Of a stretch of 64,000 nt of DNA, positions 33,753 to 44,583 are shown piece after piece. The notes below the pieces were generated by a model. The model had not been told where the DNA came from and searched no databases. It saw only the letters and a program-made list of their open reading frames with translations. Location of the stretch: NCBI GenBank assembly GCA_016719485.1, contig JADJZB010000029.1, positions 1 to 64,000 of the forward strand. The letters run 5' to 3'. Position 1 is the stretch's first letter, and each line of letters starts with the position of its first letter. This DNA comes from Holophagales bacterium. GTDB taxonomy: Bacteria; Acidobacteriota; Thermoanaerobaculia; UBA5066. The position numbers and the translations under genes are program-made.

Positions 33753-34271
33753 CTACTGGCACTTGCCGACGTTGTCGCGGACGTACTCCGCGATCGTCCC
33801 CTTCTTCACCCTGGAGCGAAGATCGTCCAGGAGGGGCCAGCGCCAGCGGGGCTTCTGCTTCAGCAGGCTCTCGTAGAGGCGAATCGTGCTCTCCAGCCCG
33901 CCGACGAAGATCGCCTCGCGATCCGCGGCCTTGTCGGGGTTCTGGATCGCCCACGCGGCGTTCCCGAAGTAGAGCTGCCCGATGATCTCGGGCGCCCCGT
34001 TCCGGCCCTGGCCGTTCAGCGGCTCCAGGAGCTCCGGGCACGTCGAGATGAAGAGGTCGGGCGCGTTGACGATGAAGTTCGTCAGCCATTGCCGGGCGTT
34101 CTCGGCACCCGAGGCGAGCGGGTCGTCCTCGAGCTGCTTGACGAGAGCCAGTGCCTGCGCCTTGTCCTCCGCGGAGGAGGCGGTGGCGTCCTGCGCGAAG
34201 CACGGGGCGGCGGCGACGAGGGCGATCAACAGGGCCGGCAGCGTGTGACGCATGATGGAGAACCTCTTCAT
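33753..34271 (-). CDS. Secreted hypothetical protein
   Basis: 172 residues from the ATG at 34271 (MKRFSIMRHTLP); a longer start at 34304 would add 11 residues before the signal peptide. Signal sequence cut near CFAQDA. The mature part is helical with a motif ENARQWLTNFIVNAPD and FVGGLESTIRLYESLLKQKP, ending DNVGKCQ. No family recognised; a periplasmic helical protein. Its stop is four bases before the lipoprotein gene. Confidence 0.7.
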   Translation of the reverse strand: MKRFSIMRHTLPALLIALVAAAPCFAQDATASSAEDKAQALALVKQLEDDPLASGAENARQWLTNFIVNAPDLFISTCPELLEPLNGQGRNGAPEIIGQLYFGNAAWAIQNPDKAADREAIFVGGLESTIRLYESLLKQKPRWRWPLLDDLRSRVKKGTIAEYVRDNVGKCQ

Positions 34272-34364
34272 GGGATCGTTACTATGCCTGAAAAGCGGCT
34301 TCACTTCACGCGGGGACCGCCGGGGGCGCCTCGTGCCGGGTGACGGCGCCCCTTCGGACCCGTC

Positions 34365-34754
34365 TCAGCTCGGCGACCGGACGAGGAGAGCGGCGAGAAG
34401 CCCGGCGAGGACGAGGGAACCGAGGAGGCAGAGCCCGAGAAGCCAGAGGTCGATCCGGCCGTAGCCGGGCAGGGCGGGCATCCGGCGTGCGAGGAAGAGG
34501 CCGAGGACCGAGAGGCCGAGAATCAGGACGGCCGGTACCCCCACCAGCACCCATGGAACGCCCCCGGACGAGGCGACGATCACGAGAAAGCCGGACAGCA
34601 GGCTGACCGCGACGAGACCCGCGGAGGGACCGAAAAGCCGGCTCTCCTCGAAGCGCCCCTGGACGAAGACGGCGGCCAGGGCCACCGAAGCCACGCCGAA
34701 CGAGACGACACCTGCCGAGAACGCCAGGACGAACGAGGTGAACGAGGAATCCAC
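34365..34754 (-). CDS. Small four-helix membrane protein, unknown
   Basis: 129 residues with four hydrophobic helices (about 7-29, 42-62, 68-87, 102-124) and short loops; no signal peptide or motifs. Starts MDSSFTSFVLAFSAG. The upstream gene on the same strand starts its stop 29 bases away, so joint transcription is possible. Function unknown. Confidence 0.65.
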   Translation of the reverse strand: MDSSFTSFVLAFSAGVVSFGVASVALAAVFVQGRFEESRLFGPSAGLVAVSLLSGFLVIVASSGGVPWVLVGVPAVLILGLSVLGLFLARRMPALPGYGRIDLWLLGLCLLGSLVLAGLLAALLVRSPS

Positions 34755-34783
34755 GGGACCTCCGGAGAGATCCTAACGCCCCT

Positions 34784-35266
34784 TCAGGCTCTCGCCGCCT
34801 CCGCCGGGAGCCTGCCCAGGAGGCTCCAGAGCCCTCGATGGAACCTGTGCAATCCGCTGACGCCGGTCAGGAACATCACGAGACAGTGCCCGTGGACGAG
34901 CGACAGGCCGTGCTGCCGCGCGATCCGGACGGCCTCGTCGGACCCGGCACCCTGCTGGAGCCAGACCCTCCGGATTCCCGCCGCCGCCGCCTCGGCGACG
35001 AGCCGGACCGCCTCGACCGGGGGCGTCACGACGACGAGGCCGTCGACGCCTCCCTCGATCGCCGCGAGGCTCCGCGCGCAGGCGAGCCCCTCCAGCTCCG
35101 CGGCGACCGGGTGGACCGGAACGACCTCGTACCCGCGCTCCTCAAGCTCGCGGAGGATCACGTTCCCGAACTTCTTCCCCGAGCGCGAGGCACCGGCCAG
35201 CGCGAGGCGTTTCTGCGCGACGAAATCCCGGACGAGGTCGGACGTCACCGAGGGATCACGGCTCAT
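34784..35266 (-). CDS. CoA-binding domain protein (YccU-like)
   Basis: 160 residues, a single Rossmann-type CoA_binding domain: LALAGASRSGKKFGNVILRELEERGYEVVPVHP, then SLAAIEGGVDGLVVVTPP and VWLQQGAGSDEAVRIARQHGLSLVHGHC. These are the succinyl-CoA-synthetase-alpha-like blocks, but without the catalytic histidine domain. E. coli YccU-type proteins of this length bind CoA; their role is unclear. Cytoplasmic. Confidence 0.87.
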   Translation of the reverse strand: MSRDPSVTSDLVRDFVAQKRLALAGASRSGKKFGNVILRELEERGYEVVPVHPVAAELEGLACARSLAAIEGGVDGLVVVTPPVEAVRLVAEAAAAGIRRVWLQQGAGSDEAVRIARQHGLSLVHGHCLVMFLTGVSGLHRFHRGLWSLLGRLPAEAARA

Positions 35267-35325
35267 GTCTCACCTTTCGGGCCACCTGTCGCGGCCGACT
35301 CTCCATTTTTCCGCCGATGGGGCGG

Positions 35326-35673
35326 CTACTCGACCAAAAGCAGCTGCGCCGTTCCGCCGAGGCGGGCGAGCGCGCCGCTGCCCGGCTTGCCCTCGGTCTT
35401 CCTCTCGACGTAGAGAAGCACCCCGAAGTCGGGGAAGTCGGGCTCGACGAACGCGTCGTCCGGGTCGTCGGTGTCCTCGTCGAAGCCCGCGTCGCGGTTC
35501 GGGCGGAGGATCAGGTCGGACTCGGGCTCGTCCAGCGGGGCGAAGTAGTAGGGGCCGATCGACGCGCTCTCGTGGAGCCGGAACGTGACTTCGAGGAGCC
35601 GTTCCACCTCCTCGCGCACCCTCTCGACGTCGTCGGAGAGAAATCCCCAGAGCTCGACGGCAGCTTCGCTCAT
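35326..35673 (-). CDS. Small acidic hypothetical protein
   Basis: 115 residues from the ATG at 35673 (MSEAAVELWGFLSDD); five more codons are available at 35688. Acidic, with the stretch GFDEDTDDPDDAFVEPDFPDFGVLLYVE and a likely mixed alpha/beta fold ending GTAQLLLVE. The look is that of small immunity-like or regulatory proteins, but no toxin gene lies beside it. Function unknown. Confidence 0.6.
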   Translation of the reverse strand: MSEAAVELWGFLSDDVERVREEVERLLEVTFRLHESASIGPYYFAPLDEPESDLILRPNRDAGFDEDTDDPDDAFVEPDFPDFGVLLYVERKTEGKPGSGALARLGGTAQLLLVE

Positions 35674-35719
35674 ACGCCGATTCTGCACGAGGAGCGGCGC
35701 TCCCGAAACGGCGGCCCCT

Positions 35720-36040
35720 TCAGCCTCGGCGCTCCTCGACGCGCGGCTCCCAGAAGGAGATCTCGGGCGGCCCCGCGAAGAGCTCCGGCGCCGTCTGGAT
35801 GAAAGCGCGGATGTGAGGGGTCTGCATGTGGGGCCCGACGTACGAGGCCTGGTCGGTCCACTCTTCGTCCAGGAGGATCCGGGTCGGGTCGGCGACGTCC
35901 TGGTGAATCGTGATGCCGAGGCACGCCGGCTCCTCGGCGACGACCGTCGCGACGAGGGTGGAAAGTGCGCTCAGGCCGTCGCTCGCCCGGCCGGGCTGAG
36001 CCTGGTAGACGATGAGGACCTTGATCGAATTTCGCGGCAT
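35720..36040 (-). CDS. Antibiotic biosynthesis monooxygenase (ABM) domain protein
   Basis: 106 residues, a dimeric ferredoxin-like ABM fold: IKVLIVYQAQPGRASDGLSALSTLVATVVAEEPACLGITIHQDVADPTRILLDEEWTD — split here only by loops — then the HMQTPHIRAFIQTAPELF helix with the conserved histidine. Members include YgiN-type quinol monooxygenases and heme-degrading enzymes; no cofactor is bound in most. Single gene, cytoplasmic. Exact substrate unknown. Confidence 0.8.
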   Translation of the reverse strand: MPRNSIKVLIVYQAQPGRASDGLSALSTLVATVVAEEPACLGITIHQDVADPTRILLDEEWTDQASYVGPHMQTPHIRAFIQTAPELFAGPPEISFWEPRVEERRG

Positions 36041-36106
36041 GCCGCCCTCCTGTGCCTGACGGGAGAATAGAACGCGACCGCGGTCGGGCGCGCCGGCCCC
36101 GGCCGG

Positions 36107-36508
36107 TCAGAACAGCTTCTCGGCCTTCATCCTCGCGAGGCCCGCTTTCGTCAGGCTCGCGAGCTCCCGGAAGAGCGTCTCGTCCGGTGCCCGGAAGTTG
36201 AAGCACGACTTCCCCTGCATCCTCGCCTTCAAGCCCTCCGATATTCCGTCGAGGAGATCGGGGAACATGTAGACGGGAAAGAGGTGAAAGGAGACGTAGT
36301 TCTTCATCACCTGGACCCCGCCGAAGAAGAGCTCCTTCTTCCACTTCTCCGAATAGGGCGTGTTCAGGGAGTAGCCCTTCGGGCCGTCGGCGGTCACCTT
36401 CAGTCCCTTCGCGTGGGCGGAGAGGATCTTCCGGAGCGCGGCGAAGGCGTCGGCCGACTCGGCCGCAGTGGCGCGGGCGGGGGGCGATTTCGCCGGAGTC
36501 GAGGGCAT
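36107..36508 (-). CDS. DUF1801/YdhG-like protein
   Basis: 133 residues from the ATG at 36508, chosen because AAGGAGG lies six bases upstream; a start at 36574 lacks this. After an Ala/Pro-rich lead the domain has KVTADGPKGYSLNTPYS, FFGGVQVMKNYVSFHLFPVY and MQGKSCFNFRAPDETLF. This fits the YdhG/DUF1801 class of small alpha/beta proteins. Role unknown; cytoplasmic. Confidence 0.7.
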   Translation of the reverse strand: MPSTPAKSPPARATAAESADAFAALRKILSAHAKGLKVTADGPKGYSLNTPYSEKWKKELFFGGVQVMKNYVSFHLFPVYMFPDLLDGISEGLKARMQGKSCFNFRAPDETLFRELASLTKAGLARMKAEKLF

Positions 36509-36601
36509 GGCGGCCTCCTTCGGGTGACGGGTCGTCTCGGGAAGGCTACCAGCCGTCAGGGCCCTGGACACCATCCTCCGCCTGCAGACCCACCCCGAAA
36601 T

Positions 36602-37486
36602 CTAGGGCTCGAGAGGTGGCTCGAGGGCCGCCCGGACCTGCCAGTGGCCGGGTCTCTTCCGGAGCCACGAGCGAAGCAGGACGCACTCCTCGCACGAGGC
36701 CGACGGGAAGCCGTACGACACGCCGTCGAGGACTCGGCCAGTCAGGCCCTGGTCGACTCCGAGATAAGCGTCGACGAGCCCGGGCTCGCTTCCGTCTCCC
36801 GAGAGGCCCGACAGGCCGGCTTCGAGGGCCGCCCAGCGAAGAGGCCGCAGGCCGACCCCGGCGCAGACCTCCGCCACCTCGCCGCCGAGGAAGACGTCGC
36901 AGGACGGGGCGAGGAACGCCTCGAACGCCGCCTGCACGTAGGCGATCCGGCTCTCCTTCGGCAGGCGCGCATCGACGAACGCGCGTCTGCGTTCGCCGAC
37001 GTCGCGTGCGGGGAGGTCTGCGACCGCCCAGGGGAGCGGGACCCCGGCCCCGGAACGTGGCCGGACCCACCCCTCACGCCCCGGCCTCGTGCCCGGTGCA
37101 GCCGCGAGCCGGCGCTTCAGCTCGTCCGCCGCGTCGACCAGCGCCACCGCAGCCGCCTCGCTCCGGAGGCCGGCTGTCGCCCGCCCGAACGCGTCGAAGA
37201 CGACGGGAAGCCTCGTTCCGTCCTCCCGGATCCAGTCCTCCAGGACGTCGAGCAGCCGGGGAAAGAGGCGGTAGGTCCAGCGCTTCGAGGCCGCCTCGAG
37301 GACGGGCCAGGCGAGCGACTCGCCGTTGGCTGAGCCGTCGGCGATCAGACCGAGGGCACGCCCGGCCGGCGAAGGGCCGAAGGGCCCGGAGCGCTGGGCG
37401 GCCAGCGGGGCGGCCGCGGCGATGGCGAAGGCGGCCGCGACCAGGGCCGCGACGAGGCGTGAACGGACCGCCTTCGGGCTGCTCAG
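36602..37486 (-). CDS. Secreted hypothetical protein with apparent CTG start
   Basis: 294 residues. A signal peptide (SRLVAALVAAAFAIAAAAPLAAQ) marks the N-terminus, yet no ATG, GTG or TTG lies in frame just before it. The best start is the CTG at 37486, sharing CTGA with the stop of the upstream gene, the usual geometry of translational coupling. The mature protein is helical (FPRLLDVLEDWIREDGTRLPVVFDAFGRA) with several cysteines late in the sequence (ASCEECVLL). It might be an exported repeat-type scaffold; no family recognised. Coupled to the GlsB-like gene. Confidence 0.6.
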   Translation of the reverse strand: MSSPKAVRSRLVAALVAAAFAIAAAAPLAAQRSGPFGPSPAGRALGLIADGSANGESLAWPVLEAASKRWTYRLFPRLLDVLEDWIREDGTRLPVVFDAFGRATAGLRSEAAAVALVDAADELKRRLAAAPGTRPGREGWVRPRSGAGVPLPWAVADLPARDVGERRRAFVDARLPKESRIAYVQAAFEAFLAPSCDVFLGGEVAEVCAGVGLRPLRWAALEAGLSGLSGDGSEPGLVDAYLGVDQGLTGRVLDGVSYGFPSASCEECVLLRSWLRKRPGHWQVRAALEPPLEP

Positions 37487-37743
37487 GCGGTCTTCGCCTT
37501 CCCCTTCACCAGGCTGAAGATGACGAGCAGGACGATCGCCCCGATCAGCGCCATGATGAACCCGGCCGCTTCGCCCTCCTTGTAGAAGCCGACGAGCCTG
37601 CCGAGGAACGTCGCGATGAGCGAGCCGGCGATGCCCAGGACGGTCGTGAGGATGATCCCCATGTTCTCCTTCCCCGGGTGGAGGAGCTTGGCGATGACAC
37701 CGACGACGAACCCGATGAGGATGGACCACAGGATGCTCAGCAT
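37483..37743 (-). CDS. GlsB/YeaQ/YmgE family stress-response membrane protein
   Basis: 86 residues with three short hydrophobic helices and the family's glycine pattern: LWSILIGFVVGVIAKLLHPG, GIILTTVLGIAGSLIATFLGR and GFIMALIGAIVLLVIFSLV. These small inner-membrane proteins are general stress genes in many bacteria (transglycosylase-associated family by older name). The stop overlaps the apparent CTG start of the next minus gene. Confidence 0.9.
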   Translation of the reverse strand: MLSILWSILIGFVVGVIAKLLHPGKENMGIILTTVLGIAGSLIATFLGRLVGFYKEGEAAGFIMALIGAIVLLVIFSLVKGKAKTA

Positions 37744-37788
37744 GGGGTCATTCTCGGCGCATTGGAGCGTCGCCGCAATGTTCGGGCT

Positions 37789-38445
37789 TCAGCCCCTGCC
37801 GGACCAGCCGAGGATCGCCACGAAGTGGCAGACGCTCCCTCCCAGGACGAAGAGGTGCCAGACCGCGTGCGCGTAACGGACCCTCCCCGCCGCGTAAAAC
37901 GCCACGCCTCCCGTATAGAGAAGCCCCCCCGCCACGAGCCAGGCCAGGCCAGGCCACGGGACCGAGGCCAGGAGCGGCTTCGCCGCCACCACGACGAGCC
38001 ACCCCATCGCGACGTAGAGGCCGACCGCGATCTTGTGGACCTTCTTGCCGAACGCGAACTCGAGGGCGATGCCGGTCCCGGCGATGGCCCAGACGAGAGC
38101 GAGGAGCGTCCATCCCCAGGGCCCCCGCAGAACGCCGAGCGTGAACGGCGTGTACGACCCGGCGATCAGGAGGTAGATCGCCGTGTGGTCGAGCTTCTGG
38201 AGGACCTGCTTGGCGCGCGAGGGCCGCACCGCGTGGTAGAGCGTCGAGACGAGGTAGAGCGCGACGAGGGAGCTCGCGAAGACCGCAGACCCGACGACCT
38301 CCGGCGCTCCCCAGCGCTGCGACGCAGCGACGAGGAGGAAGGGGAAAGCGACGAGGCTGGCGACGAGGCCGGCGCCGTGGGTCACGGCGTTGGCGATCTC
38401 CTCTCCCTTCGTCAGGGGCCGGGCGGTGGAGCTGCAATCCTGCAT
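37789..38445 (-). CDS. Hemolysin III family membrane protein (YqfA/TrhA-like)
   Basis: 218 residues from the ATG at 38445 (MQDCSSTARPLTKGEE). Seven helices and the PAQR-family metal motifs: NAVTHGAGLVAS near the start, STLYHAVRPSRAKQVLQKLDHTAIYLLIAGSYTP in the middle, and HAVWHLFVLGGSVCHFVAI at the end. The conserved histidines bind zinc in eukaryotic relatives. In bacteria TrhA proteins affect membrane fluidity. A longer start at 38538 runs into the hppA promoter region and is unlikely. Confidence 0.88.
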   Translation of the reverse strand: MQDCSSTARPLTKGEEIANAVTHGAGLVASLVAFPFLLVAASQRWGAPEVVGSAVFASSLVALYLVSTLYHAVRPSRAKQVLQKLDHTAIYLLIAGSYTPFTLGVLRGPWGWTLLALVWAIAGTGIALEFAFGKKVHKIAVGLYVAMGWLVVVAAKPLLASVPWPGLAWLVAGGLLYTGGVAFYAAGRVRYAHAVWHLFVLGGSVCHFVAILGWSGRG

Positions 38446-38579
38446 CCGGGCAGATGCTAACCCGGCCTGCCCCGCGGGAAAGGATTTGAAATACGCCTTG
38501 GACCGGCAGAGAATCACGCGTTTCTTTTCCCACTCCACATTCCCCGGTGAACGTGAAAGCAGAGCAAGGGGGACCCGTA

Positions 38580-40985
<2,406 letters not shown>

Positions 40986-41023
40986 GCAACGACGCCGCCC
41001 GGGCGCGGCGATCGGGAATCACA

Positions 41024-41051
41024 AAGGGGCGCGTGAAGACGCGCCCCTTTG
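41024..41051. terminator. Intrinsic terminator between hppA and the kinase-like gene
   Basis: A perfect 12-bp stem AAAGGGGCGCGT / ACGCGCCCCTTT with a GAAG loop (41036-41039). The A run on the left and T run on the right let it stop transcription from both sides, as suits two converging genes. Confidence 0.85.
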
Positions 41052-41104
41052 CTTTCCGGGCCTCGTCGTTGGCCCGCCCGATCGTCAGCCCGGCCTGGCG
41101 GGCC

Positions 41105-42763
41105 CTACTTGTACGAGAAGCCGCTCCCCCCGATGAACTCCCTGAGGATGCTCGTGGCGGGGACGCTGTCGGGCCAGACGGGGACGAAGAGCTCGAAGAA
41201 GCGGCGCAGCTGGTACCCCTTGGCCTGGGCCGGCGAGTCGGGCGGGATCTCGAGGAGGTAGCGGTAGGCGAAGCTCTTCAGGACGGCCGTCTCGTAGGCG
41301 AGGGCCGAGTTGAACATCGCGTTGCAGTGCTCCTGGAACGGGAAGATGTGCTTCTCCTCCCCCGCGCGCACCTTCGGCCAGCGCAGGATCGTCGTCGCGG
41401 CGGAGTAGTTGCGGTACTTCCGGTCTCGGACGATGCGGCGCAGGAGCCGTGCGTCGCTCGTCCTGATCCGGTTGTGGTCGTCGATGCAGAGCTGCGTCAG
41501 GGCGTTGATGAAGATCCGGAACTTCTGGTTCTCCGCGACCGTCTCGGTCAGGCGAGGGTTGAGCGCGTGGATCCCCTCGATGAGGAGGACCTCGTTCCGG
41601 CCCAGCTGCCTCAGCCGCCAGTCGGCCTCGGCCTTCCTCTGCCCGACGCGGAAGTCGTAGACGGGCGTCAGGACCTCGCGCCCGTCCACGAGGTCCTTCA
41701 GGTGCGGCAGGAAGAGCGGCAGGTCGATCGCCTCGAGGGCCTCGAAGTCGAGGTCTCCCTCCTCGTCGAGCGGCGTCTTCTCGCGGTCGACGTAATAGTC
41801 GTCGAGCGAGAGGGTCCGCGGCGTGATGCCGTTCACCTCGAGCTGGATGGAGAGGCGCTTGACGAAGGTCGTCTTGCCGGAAGACGAGGGGCCCGCGATG
41901 CAGACGACACGGAGCTCGTCGCGCCGGGCCGCGATCCGGTCGGCCAGCTCGGCGATCTTCTTCTCGTGCTGCCCCTCGGCGATCTGGATGACGTGCTTGA
42001 TCCGGTCGCCGAGGCAGAGGTCGTTCAGGTCGGGGACCGTCCCGACGCCGATCAGCTCGTTCCAGCGCTTCGTCTCGGTGTAGGCGTTGAAGAGGACCTG
42101 CCCCTCTTCCCTCACCCCGGCCGGCTCTGCGGGCTGGCCGTCGAAGACGAGGAGGAGGCCCTGGGCGTAGGCCTCGACGTGGAAGCTCCGGCAGCAGCGG
42201 ACCGAGAGGGCGTAGGGGCCGTGCCGGATGTCGGTGAACCCGAGGCACGAGACGAGCGGAACGCGGTGCGACGGCCAGACGCGCAGCAGGCGCACCTTGA
42301 GCGTCTCCCCCTCCTGCTCGAAGAGGTGGAGGGCGGCGTCGATCGAGACTTCCTGCCGGACGACCTGCCGGCCGGCGTCCGCCTCGCGGTGGAACGCCGC
42401 GTCGAGCGCGGCGGCGAGCTCGGGCAGGGGCGGGTGCGCCCCCGAAACGCCGTAGTGGTAGCCCCCCCTGAGGCTCTGCCCGACGTGGAGGCGCGCCTGG
42501 GGAAAGAGCTTCCGGGCGATGCCGTGGAGGAGGAGGGTGGCGGTGCGCCGAACGACCTCCTCGCCCTCGCGGGAGGTGGCGCCGACGGGCTCGACGCGGC
42601 TCGGGCACTCGACCGGGAAGTCGAGGGCGACGACGCGGTTGTTGAGACAGGCGGCGACGACGTCGAGGTCTTGCGTCGGGCCGGCGTCGAGCAGCTCGCC
42701 GACGGTCGTCCCCTCGAGGACCTCGGTCTTCGTCCAGGGGAGCTCGACCGGTATCAGCGCCAT
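41105..42763 (-). CDS. Uridine kinase-like nucleoside kinase with N-terminal TGS/ThrRS-like region
   Basis: 552 residues. The first 250 residues resemble the TGS plus threonyl-tRNA-synthetase editing-type region found in bacterial uridine-kinase-like proteins (TTVGELL, NNRVVALDFPV, GGYHYGVSG). The last 260 are the phosphoribulokinase/uridine kinase P-loop domain: CIAGPSSSGKTTFVKRLSIQL near 295, SLDDYYVDREKTPLDEEGDLDFEALEAIDLP, LLIEGIHALNP and IRTSDARLLRRIVRDRKYRNYSA. It should phosphorylate a nucleoside or similar small substrate using NTP. It lies 16 bases downstream of the unknown 590-residue gene and is probably its operon partner. Confidence 0.85.
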   Translation of the reverse strand: MALIPVELPWTKTEVLEGTTVGELLDAGPTQDLDVVAACLNNRVVALDFPVECPSRVEPVGATSREGEEVVRRTATLLLHGIARKLFPQARLHVGQSLRGGYHYGVSGAHPPLPELAAALDAAFHREADAGRQVVRQEVSIDAALHLFEQEGETLKVRLLRVWPSHRVPLVSCLGFTDIRHGPYALSVRCCRSFHVEAYAQGLLLVFDGQPAEPAGVREEGQVLFNAYTETKRWNELIGVGTVPDLNDLCLGDRIKHVIQIAEGQHEKKIAELADRIAARRDELRVVCIAGPSSSGKTTFVKRLSIQLEVNGITPRTLSLDDYYVDREKTPLDEEGDLDFEALEAIDLPLFLPHLKDLVDGREVLTPVYDFRVGQRKAEADWRLRQLGRNEVLLIEGIHALNPRLTETVAENQKFRIFINALTQLCIDDHNRIRTSDARLLRRIVRDRKYRNYSAATTILRWPKVRAGEEKHIFPFQEHCNAMFNSALAYETAVLKSFAYRYLLEIPPDSPAQAKGYQLRRFFELFVPVWPDSVPATSILREFIGGSGFSYK

Positions 42764-42779
42764 GTGGGCTCCGGTCCCC

Positions 42780-44552
42780 TCACACCATCTCCAGCCAGCC
42801 GAACCAGGTCGGGTGGTGCTCTCGGTACCAGGTCAGCACTTCCCGTATGAGCGCCTTCTTGTCGGGCGCCAGGACGGCGTCGTCGATCCGGTCGAAGTGG
42901 ACCCGGATGCCGTTCTCGCCGAAGTACTCGAGCGCCTCGGAGGCGAGGGTCTGGAGCTCGTTGCGGATGCGGCCGGAGTCGGAGACCTTCACCGGGCGCG
43001 TCTTCCAGTCCTGGCCGCGGTAGAAGCGGTCGAGCAGCGGGGAGAAGACGAGGCGCGTCTGGTCGAACGACTCCATCAGGCGGAGCGTCAGCGTCACGTC
43101 GAGGATGCCGTGGTCCGAGGAGGCGCGGGTCGTGACGCGATAGACCCCCTGCTGCACCTGCTCCACGCCCGGCAGCCCCGTGTACGGCTCGGGGAGCATG
43201 CTCCCCATCAGCGAGAGGACGTGCCACTCCTTCTTCTGGAAGAAGTCGTCCGCGGTGACCGTCTTCTTCCCGACGGGCATCGCCGCCTCGCGCGCGTTGC
43301 TGAGGATGGACGCGTAGCCGAGGCAGTCCTTCGCGGTGACGTCGCGGCCGAGCGTCTCGGCGAGCCGCTCTGGGAAGTCCGGAGCGGCGGGGTCGAGGTG
43401 GAGGAGGAGACGCTCCTTCTCGTAGGAGATCTCGAACTTCGACGTGAACAGGCACATCGAGGTCTGGTTCCCCAGGACCGGGTCGAGGCTCGCGGCCTGG
43501 AGGGCCTCGGCAGAGGCGGCGTAGCCGTCGGTGATGAAGAGCTGCAGCCTCCCGTCGGCGCCGGTGAACGGCCCGACGAGAAAGGTCGGCGCGTAGGTCC
43601 CCGAGTCGGTGAAGGCGCCGAGCCCGGTCGGGAGGGGCCAGCCGTCCTCGACGAGGTGCGCGCCGATCGCCTTCCACTCGTCCCAGAGCCTGCCGATCCG
43701 CGGGACGCGCGTGGGCCCCGCGAGCGTCCAGACGTGGACGTCCTTCGGCTCGATGCCGGGGTAGGCCTTCCGGATCGCCTGCATGACGAGCTGGCGGGGC
43801 GCGAGGAAGTCGAGGAGGACGGAGGCGTCGGCCGCCGCCTCGAAGACCTGCTTCGGGAGCGTCATCGCCCCCGTGTACCCCTCGTAGGGACGGGCGATGC
43901 GAAGCGGCTGGTCGAAGAGGTGGAGGACGGTCGTCGGTCCCGTCAGCGCTCCCTTGGCGAAGCGGGAGGTGTTCTCGAGCGTGTCGATGGCCGCTCCCCA
44001 CACTGTGATGCGCGAGGCGACGAGCTCGGTCCAGAACTTCTTCCAGTCGTACGTGGGGTCGTTGATGAAGCGGTGCACACGCGCGTCGAGCCACTTCGCG
44101 ACCGACGGGCGGGCGTAGACGCGGCCGAAACCGAGGAGCGGGTTCGAGCCCATGTCGGGCGTCTCGCCCCCCTTCGGCATCAGGCCTTCCCCGAGGCAGA
44201 CCATGATCGCGTGGTTCTCCGGCAGCGACCGCGTGAGGTACCAGAGCCCCTCGCTCATGGCGTAGGCCGACACGGCGTCGGCGTCCTTCTTCACGTGGTT
44301 CGTCTGCTGGGCGTCGAGCCCCTTCCCCTCGCCCCACCGGCCGAAGAGCCGCGTCCCGAGCGCCGTGACGGCGGCCGTCATCACCAGGCACCTCTCGAGG
44401 CCCGTACCGACGAACGACAGATCCTGCGCGGGCTCCCCCGCGACGCGCCGCTCCTCGACGTCCTCCAGCCAGAGGTGGAACCGGCCGAGGACGGGGCGGG
44501 AATCAAAGGCCCACTGCGAGATGAGGTCGCGGCGTGCGTGCGCGTCGATCAT
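42780..44552 (-). CDS. Conserved-looking 590-residue protein of unknown function
   Basis: A soluble protein without signal peptide or membrane helix, starting MIDAHARRDLISQWAFDS. Striking blocks include FVGTGLERCLVMTAAVTALGTRLF, FINDPTYDWKKFWTELV, LHLFDQPLRIARPYEGYTGAM, WTLAGPTRVPRIGRLWDEWK, CLGYASILSNAREAAMPVG and a C-terminal VLTWYREHHPTWFGWLEMV. Many conserved-type Gly, Asp, His and Trp residues suggest an enzyme, but I recognise no fold. It is upstream of the uridine-kinase-like gene (16-base gap), and the HAD/ATPase fusion ends 31 bases before it on the same strand, so the three may form one transcription unit acting on phosphorylated metabolites. Confidence 0.8.
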   Translation of the reverse strand: MIDAHARRDLISQWAFDSRPVLGRFHLWLEDVEERRVAGEPAQDLSFVGTGLERCLVMTAAVTALGTRLFGRWGEGKGLDAQQTNHVKKDADAVSAYAMSEGLWYLTRSLPENHAIMVCLGEGLMPKGGETPDMGSNPLLGFGRVYARPSVAKWLDARVHRFINDPTYDWKKFWTELVASRITVWGAAIDTLENTSRFAKGALTGPTTVLHLFDQPLRIARPYEGYTGAMTLPKQVFEAAADASVLLDFLAPRQLVMQAIRKAYPGIEPKDVHVWTLAGPTRVPRIGRLWDEWKAIGAHLVEDGWPLPTGLGAFTDSGTYAPTFLVGPFTGADGRLQLFITDGYAASAEALQAASLDPVLGNQTSMCLFTSKFEISYEKERLLLHLDPAAPDFPERLAETLGRDVTAKDCLGYASILSNAREAAMPVGKKTVTADDFFQKKEWHVLSLMGSMLPEPYTGLPGVEQVQQGVYRVTTRASSDHGILDVTLTLRLMESFDQTRLVFSPLLDRFYRGQDWKTRPVKVSDSGRIRNELQTLASEALEYFGENGIRVHFDRIDDAVLAPDKKALIREVLTWYREHHPTWFGWLEMV

Positions 44553-44583
44553 CCCGGGAGTTTAGCCTCGCGAGCGGCTATTC

